Shown: positions 13,585-17,073 of the stretch, in pieces | Layout: each line of letters starts with the position of its first letter | Position numbering within the stretch: the stretch's first letter is position 1 | Source of the DNA: JAEYZS01 sp964469265 | Lineage (GTDB): Bacteria > Bdellovibrionota > Bdellovibrionia > Bdellovibrionales > JAEYZS01 | NCBI GenBank assembly: GCA_964469265.1 | Contig: CAYXYF010000034.1 | Location: 1 to 17,073 of the forward strand | Length of the DNA: 17,073 nucleotides | Direction of reading: 5' to 3' | Translations under genes and position numbers: made by a program | Notes under the pieces: model-generated | Database searches by the model: none | What the model was told of the DNA's origin: nothing | Seen by the model: only the letters and a program-made list of their open reading frames with translations

Positions 13585-14466
13585 TTAAAATCTCTGAATA
13601 AAGTTTTTGAAAGCCTCTTCTAGGGACTTTTGATTTTGAATATTAACAATTTTGTTTTTCCCTCCGCGCAAGCGATCGATCTCTGTCTGGAGCGCTTCTT
13701 CAGACTCTACCATTAGAGATTGGAAATTCTCGCCAGCCTCATAAATGATTTCAAATTTTGGATTGAGTTTATTGATGAAAGAAAGTGTAGGACCAGTGTA
13801 TTTCACTTCACCTTCATTTAAAATTACAATTTCCGGACAAAGATCTTCAATGTCTTGAAGTAAGTGACTGCTAATTAGGATAGAAACTTTCCTCTCGGAT
13901 TGAATACGTTTTAAAATATCTTTAACTAGCGTACGCCCTGCAGGATCAAGATCAGACATGGGCTCATCTAAAATCAAAAGCTGCGGATTTCGAATGATCG
14001 CTTGAGCTAAACCCATGCGCTGATACATTCCCTTAGAATATTCACGCAATCGAGCACGTCTTGCCGTTCCTAAATCTACTAATTCTAGAATTTCATCAAT
14101 TCTTTTATTTAACTCCTGTTTGCTGATATTTCCTTCATTGCCCGAAAGACGACTTGCGAACTCTAGAAACTCGCCCCCAGATAAATGATCATAAAGCTGG
14201 GGTTTTTCTGGCAAAAAACCAATACGTTTTTTTACCTCTCGTGAGAGCGGTTTAGAAAAATAACGGATTTCACCAGAGTCGGGCGTGATCAAGTCCAAAG
14301 CGCATTTGATTGTTGTAGTTTTTCCCGAACCATTAATTCCAAGAAACCCAGTGGTAATTCCACTAGAGAGACTAAAGGAAATATCGTGGAGCACTTGTTT
14401 GGGTTTTGACCAAGGCGTACGCCGAAACGACTTTTTTAAATTCTTTATCTCAAGAACTTTTTCCAT
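13585..14466 (-). CDS. pilH: ABC transporter ATP-binding protein (PilH-like), type IV pilus cluster
   Basis: The 293-residue cytoplasmic ATPase has all nucleotide-binding motifs: Walker A GINGSGKTT (43-51), a Q-loop-region segment FLPEKPQLYDHLS (84-96, with Glu before the Lys), signature YSKGM (143-147, a variant of LSGGQ), Walker B LLILDE (163-168), D-loop SDLD and H-loop H201. A C-terminal extension of about 70 residues follows. The signature is the YSKGM form used by CcmA/DrrA-like exporters that pair with ABC-2 permeases. It pairs with the adjacent permease. No clear ribosome binding site precedes the ATG; an inverted repeat sits just upstream (14479-14496). The pilH name rests on order, not on diagnostic residues. 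Confidence 0.78.
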   Translation of the reverse strand: MEKVLEIKNLKKSFRRTPWSKPKQVLHDISFSLSSGITTGFLGINGSGKTTTIKCALDLITPDSGEIRYFSKPLSREVKKRIGFLPEKPQLYDHLSGGEFLEFASRLSGNEGNISKQELNKRIDEILELVDLGTARRARLREYSKGMYQRMGLAQAIIRNPQLLILDEPMSDLDPAGRTLVKDILKRIQSERKVSILISSHLLQDIEDLCPEIVILNEGEVKYTGPTLSFINKLNPKFEIIYEAGENFQSLMVESEEALQTEIDRLRGGKNKIVNIQNQKSLEEAFKNFIQRF

Positions 14467-14478
14467 AGAGTAATTTTG

Positions 14479-14496
14479 TTTGGTTTAAATACCAAA
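14479..14496. promoter_or_regulatory. inverted repeat before the pilH-like gene
   Basis: TTTGGT-TTAAAT-ACCAAA is a 6-bp inverted repeat about 12 bases upstream of the ATG, where no ribosome binding site is visible. On the minus strand TTGCTT and CAAAAT, 17 bases apart, overlap it, so an operator over a promoter giving a very short leader is conceivable. Confidence 0.3.
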
Positions 14497-14538
14497 AGCA
14501 ATAAACTTGCTGAAAAGCGAAGCCCCGCGTTGCGAATA

Positions 14539-15126
14539 TTAATTCAAGGCTTTGAACTGAATGGAATCAGATCCCACGGTGCCTGTGATCGTCAGAGTCA
14601 TGGGTGAGTTTTGAACCTCTGTCATAGGAACGGAAAATTTCACAATGTACGCTTTTGCAAACACCGTATGGTAAGGATAAAAGAGCGCAGCCTCATTGGC
14701 AAAGCCCACGAAAGTTGAAACGGTTCCGATATACCTTTTGTTATTCACATCAAGAAACACTCTCCAGATGGAACTTGGGCTATCTAAGTTATTGATTCTG
14801 TTTTCTGGAGAATAAAAACTGAGGAATACCTTTGTTTCTCGATTTAAACTTTCCTCAACTTTACGTCGCTCATCTTCAATTTGAAAATCATCCCAACTGA
14901 ACGCGCGTGCTTTTTTATTCACCTGCCCGTGCTGAATTTTTGAGTTGAGAATTGTACCGTGCATCTGAAAAACGTTATTGATGCCACTATAAAATTCTGC
15001 CCGATCAGAAAAGTGTCTTACATCGAGTTGATAGTCTCGTTCTTCGGACTTACCCAAAGAGGCACATCCTACAAATGAAAATAGATAAAGTGTGCCCAAT
15101 AAAATAATACCAATTATTTTTAACAT
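14539..15126 (-). CDS. predicted lipoprotein of unknown function
   Basis: I do not recognise this 195-residue protein. The N-terminus MLKIIGIILLGTLYLFSFVGC is a lipoprotein signal ending in FVGC, with C21 the likely lipidated residue and Ala at +2 suggesting outer-membrane sorting. The mature part is polar and mainly beta (TKVFLSFYSPENRINNLDS, SSIWRVFLDVNNKRYIGTV, PMTLTITGTVGSDSIQF). I chose ATG 15126, which overlaps the pyrE stop by seven bases and has AGGAA seven bases upstream; a longer frame starting at 15213 would bury the signal behind an Arg-rich stretch inside pyrE. It lies 72 bases before the pilH-like ATPase, so a link to that transporter, even as the missing PilG-type accessory, is possible but unsupported by sequence. 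Confidence 0.8.
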   Translation of the reverse strand: MLKIIGIILLGTLYLFSFVGCASLGKSEERDYQLDVRHFSDRAEFYSGINNVFQMHGTILNSKIQHGQVNKKARAFSWDDFQIEDERRKVEESLNRETKVFLSFYSPENRINNLDSPSSIWRVFLDVNNKRYIGTVSTFVGFANEAALFYPYHTVFAKAYIVKFSVPMTEVQNSPMTLTITGTVGSDSIQFKALN

Positions 15127-15689
15127 TCGATTTCCTGTTTTGTAACCAACCACATAAACTTTAACCCCGCAGCCTCTATGGCCTCGCGACCGCCTTCTTG
15201 TCTGTCCACGCAAGTCAATACACCCAAGACATTGAGGCCAGATTGCTTTGCGCGCTCCGCTGCTTTCAAACTGGAGCCACCAGTTGTCACAACATCTTCT
15301 AATATAAAAACACTTTCATCTTTAGAGAAGTTATTTAGTCCCTCGACCCATTCATTGGTCCCGTGACCCTTGGGTTCTTTCCGAATATAAAAGGCGTTCA
15401 CGGGACTATTCCAATCTAGACTCCGGAAGCTCACCACAGAAACCATGGGATCAGCTCCCATCGTCATTCCGCCCACCCCAGTTATTTGACCTTGAAATGG
15501 CTTTAACTTATCTAACATCAACATTGAAACAAGATCGATTCCTTTTGCGTTAAGTAGCGTTTGTTTAACGTCGATATAGAAGTTACTCTTTCGGCCCGAA
15601 GCCAAGGTGACTTCTTTTTTCTGATAGGATTTCTCTCTAAGAATTTCGATGAGGTCAGTTTTTGCTTTTTCTAATGATGTGTAACTCAA
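15120..15689 (-). CDS. pyrE: orotate phosphoribosyltransferase
   Basis: PyrE converts orotate plus PRPP to OMP in de novo pyrimidine synthesis, in the cytoplasm. The 189-residue protein has TLASGRKSNFYIDVKQ (28-43, the hood/orotate region), GVGGMTMGADPM (71-82), the flexible catalytic loop RKEPKGHGT (103-111) and the PRPP-binding loop EDVVTTGGSS (131-140). The length is a little under the common 210. The start is TTG at 15689 with AAGGAAG about nine bases upstream; no nearer ATG exists before the conserved region. It lies 12 bases after the hydrolase gene and overlaps the lipoprotein gene. This looks like a housekeeping gene sharing an operon with unrelated functions. Confidence 0.92.
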   Translation of the reverse strand: MSYTSLEKAKTDLIEILREKSYQKKEVTLASGRKSNFYIDVKQTLLNAKGIDLVSMLMLDKLKPFQGQITGVGGMTMGADPMVSVVSFRSLDWNSPVNAFYIRKEPKGHGTNEWVEGLNNFSKDESVFILEDVVTTGGSSLKAAERAKQSGLNVLGVLTCVDRQEGGREAIEAAGLKFMWLVTKQEIEC

Positions 15690-15701
15690 GATCGAACTTC
15701 C

Positions 15702-16538
15702 TTATTTTATATATTTTTTCAAAAATTTTTTCAGATCTTCAAAAACCAAATCACGTTCGATGTCATTATAAATCTCGTGGTGGGAGTTTTCATAGATCTT
15801 ATATTCTTTTTCTGATGATTTCATAGCATCAAAAAAATCAAGGGCGGCTTTAGTGCTTACAATTTTATCTTTTCCCGAGAGCTGAAAAAATATTGGAAGC
15901 TTAATTTTATCAGCTTCTTGTTTGATAGATTCGCAGTTTGCCACCATTTCTAAGTAGAGCCGAGGACTCACACGATCATGGCGAAGCGGGTCCTTTCTAA
16001 ACTCTTCGATAACAGCTTTGTCATGGGTCAAGTCTCTATCATTGATCTCATTCCACATGGTGATTGTAGGCAGATATTGAGCAAGATACCTTGCCCCAAC
16101 TTTTTTAACCTCAGGGACGTTGACTGCCACATCTAAAAGCGGAGAACTTAACGCCGCACACACGGCATGGGTTTCTTGGGATGCCAAAGTTTTTAGGGTA
16201 ATAAGTCCGCCCATTGAGTGACCGAGTAAAACAATGGGATCTTTGGAAATGTCGGACTGGATATAGTTTAAAAGAACACCGAGGTCGTCAGAAAAATCTG
16301 AAAAATCTTGAATCACGCCGCGCTTGCCGTCTGAGCGGCCATGGCCACGTAAGTCCCAGACAATAATTCTTAGGTTCTCCCCTTGTAGCCCCTCGACTAA
16401 TCGTTTGTAACATTCAGAGTGTTCACCCATCCCATGAGTTACGACCAAAGTCGCAGCTGGCTTTGAATCCGTCCATGACTGAAAGAACAATTCAAAGTCG
16501 TCTTTGCCTCTAAAATAACCTTCGGATCTCTTAAACAT
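15702..16538 (-). CDS. alpha/beta hydrolase, monoacylglycerol lipase-like
   Basis: This is a serine hydrolase of the 'serine aminopeptidase S33 / Hydrolase_4' type, related to monoacylglycerol and lysophospholipases. The 278-residue protein has the oxyanion segment VVTHGMGEH (32-40), WDLRGHGRSDG (61-71), the nucleophile elbow GHSMGG (106-111, S108), the acid in LSGKDKIV (D224) and the catalytic His in NSHHEIYND (H254), all as in the family. No signal peptide is visible, so it acts in the cytoplasm or at the inner membrane. AGGAAGAG precedes the ATG. It is the first gene of the minus-strand block and divergent from a barrel protein with 74 bases between them. The substrate is not known; lipid scavenging is plausible. 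Confidence 0.88.
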   Translation of the reverse strand: MFKRSEGYFRGKDDFELFFQSWTDSKPAATLVVTHGMGEHSECYKRLVEGLQGENLRIIVWDLRGHGRSDGKRGVIQDFSDFSDDLGVLLNYIQSDISKDPIVLLGHSMGGLITLKTLASQETHAVCAALSSPLLDVAVNVPEVKKVGARYLAQYLPTITMWNEINDRDLTHDKAVIEEFRKDPLRHDRVSPRLYLEMVANCESIKQEADKIKLPIFFQLSGKDKIVSTKAALDFFDAMKSSEKEYKIYENSHHEIYNDIERDLVFEDLKKFLKKYIK

Positions 16539-16612
16539 AAACTCTTCCTAAGCGGTAAACAGGATGGCCATAAACAATCATCAACAGACGATTTGAGTAT
16601 CGATAATTTCTA

Positions 16613-17073
16613 ATGTATCATTTTCTAATGAGATTTGTACAGCTTGTAACACCCATCATGATTTCTTGTTTATTCCTACCGACCAACCTCTTTGCGCAAA
16701 CCACTCCTTCGGGCCACGGACTGAGCTTCCACATCGGAACATTACTCCCTACGAGCCTCACGGAACAGGATGACCTTATGAGCGGAGTCGGCGGAAGGTA
16801 TATATATCCGCTAGGTGGTGCGGCCCTTGAGGCTGGGTACACTGGCTCTAATTCCAGTGGAGTTAAATATCAGAACTTTGATCTAAGTCTTCGCGGAGAC
16901 TTTCCGTTTCAAGACTTGTCCGTATTTGGCGTTGTGGGTCCAGATTTGTTAAGGTTGAAAAGACCAGGGTCCGAAGAATATAGCTATTTTGTGGGCGGCC
17001 ACGTGGGCGGTGGGTTTCTTGCCCATTTGGCAGACACTTTGTTTCTAAAACTAGAAATGCGATTTAACTTCCA
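16613..17073 (+). CDS. outer-membrane beta-barrel-like protein, N-terminal part (cut by window edge)
   Basis: An open frame runs from ATG 16613 to the edge with no stop. It begins with a signal peptide (an alternative start at 16628 gives MRFVQLVTPIMISCLFLP..., cut after LFA). The mature part then shows alternating strands and glycine-rich turns: LSFHIGTLLPTSL, GGRYIYPLGGAALEAGYTG, YQNFDLSLRGDFPF, FVGGHVGGGFLAHLADTLFLKLEMRFNF. This is the style of small outer-membrane barrels of the OmpA/OmpW-like size class. No ribosome binding site is visible before either ATG, so the start is uncertain. It is divergent from the hydrolase. The barrel assignment is by pattern only, and the C-terminus is missing. 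Confidence 0.7.
   Translation, partial: MYHFLMRFVQLVTPIMISCLFLPTNLFAQTTPSGHGLSFHIGTLLPTSLTEQDDLMSGVGGRYIYPLGGAALEAGYTGSNSSGVKYQNFDLSLRGDFPFQDLSVFGVVGPDLLRLKRPGSEEYSYFVGGHVGGGFLAHLADTLFLKLEMRFNF

Noticed and set aside
15127..15213. N-terminal extension of the lipoprotein to give 224 residues
   Set aside because: It would add an Arg-rich stretch inside pyrE and hide the lipoprotein signal; the ATG at 15126 has a ribosome binding site.

Overview
The window looks like chromosomal DNA of a Bdellovibrio-type predatory bacterium (Bdellovibrionota). I infer this from proteins that read like Bdellovibrio families, from a type IV pilus cluster in the Myxococcus/Bdellovibrio order, from two peptidoglycan-tailoring enzymes with signal peptides, and from several small secreted proteins. 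The DNA is AT-rich by eye, more like the low-GC epibiotic B. exovorus than B. bacteriovorus. That placement is an inference; the partial 16S gene would settle it.

Layout. (1) 1-1020: the 5' third of a 16S rRNA gene on the minus strand, cut by the window edge. Its leader holds a UUCG-capped hairpin, a boxA, a boxB-like hairpin and one or two sigma70 promoters. Upstream lies about 350 bp with no confident gene. (2) 1031-3690: a mixed small-gene region with grxB (+), a secreted single-domain Ig-like protein (-), an L,D-transpeptidase (+), a secreted protein with two Cys-containing repeats (-), and tRNA-Ala(TGC) with its own promoter. (3) 3759-5553: an unknown cytoplasmic protein (-), then a cupin and a MepA-type murein endopeptidase as a + strand pair. 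(4) 5550-16538: an 11 kb minus-strand block. In transcription order it runs alpha/beta hydrolase, pyrE, lipoprotein, ABC ATPase (PilH-like), ABC permease (PilI-like), pilD, [promoter], pilM, pilN, pilO, pilP, pilQ, rarA. (5) 16613 to the end: the start of an outer-membrane barrel-like protein (+), divergent from the hydrolase.

How the genes work together. PilM (cytoplasmic actin-like), PilN and PilO (inner membrane), PilP (periplasmic) and PilQ (outer-membrane secretin) form the alignment complex that joins the inner-membrane pilus motor to the outer-membrane pore; PilD processes prepilins. The five genes overlap by 1 or 4 bases in turn, which implies translational coupling, and have their own promoter candidate between pilD and pilM. 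The ATPase/permease pair just before pilD matches the pilH-pilI position in Myxococcus xanthus, but no clear pilG is seen. No pilA, pilB, pilT or pilC lies in the window. The L,D-transpeptidase and the MepA-type endopeptidase are the other themed pair: the first family makes 3-3 crosslinks and the second can cut them.

No CRISPR array, insertion sequence, prophage or obvious defence system is visible. The items most worth following are the pilGHI question, the very acidic N-terminal region of PilQ, the apparently non-lipidated PilP, and the two-repeat secreted protein.
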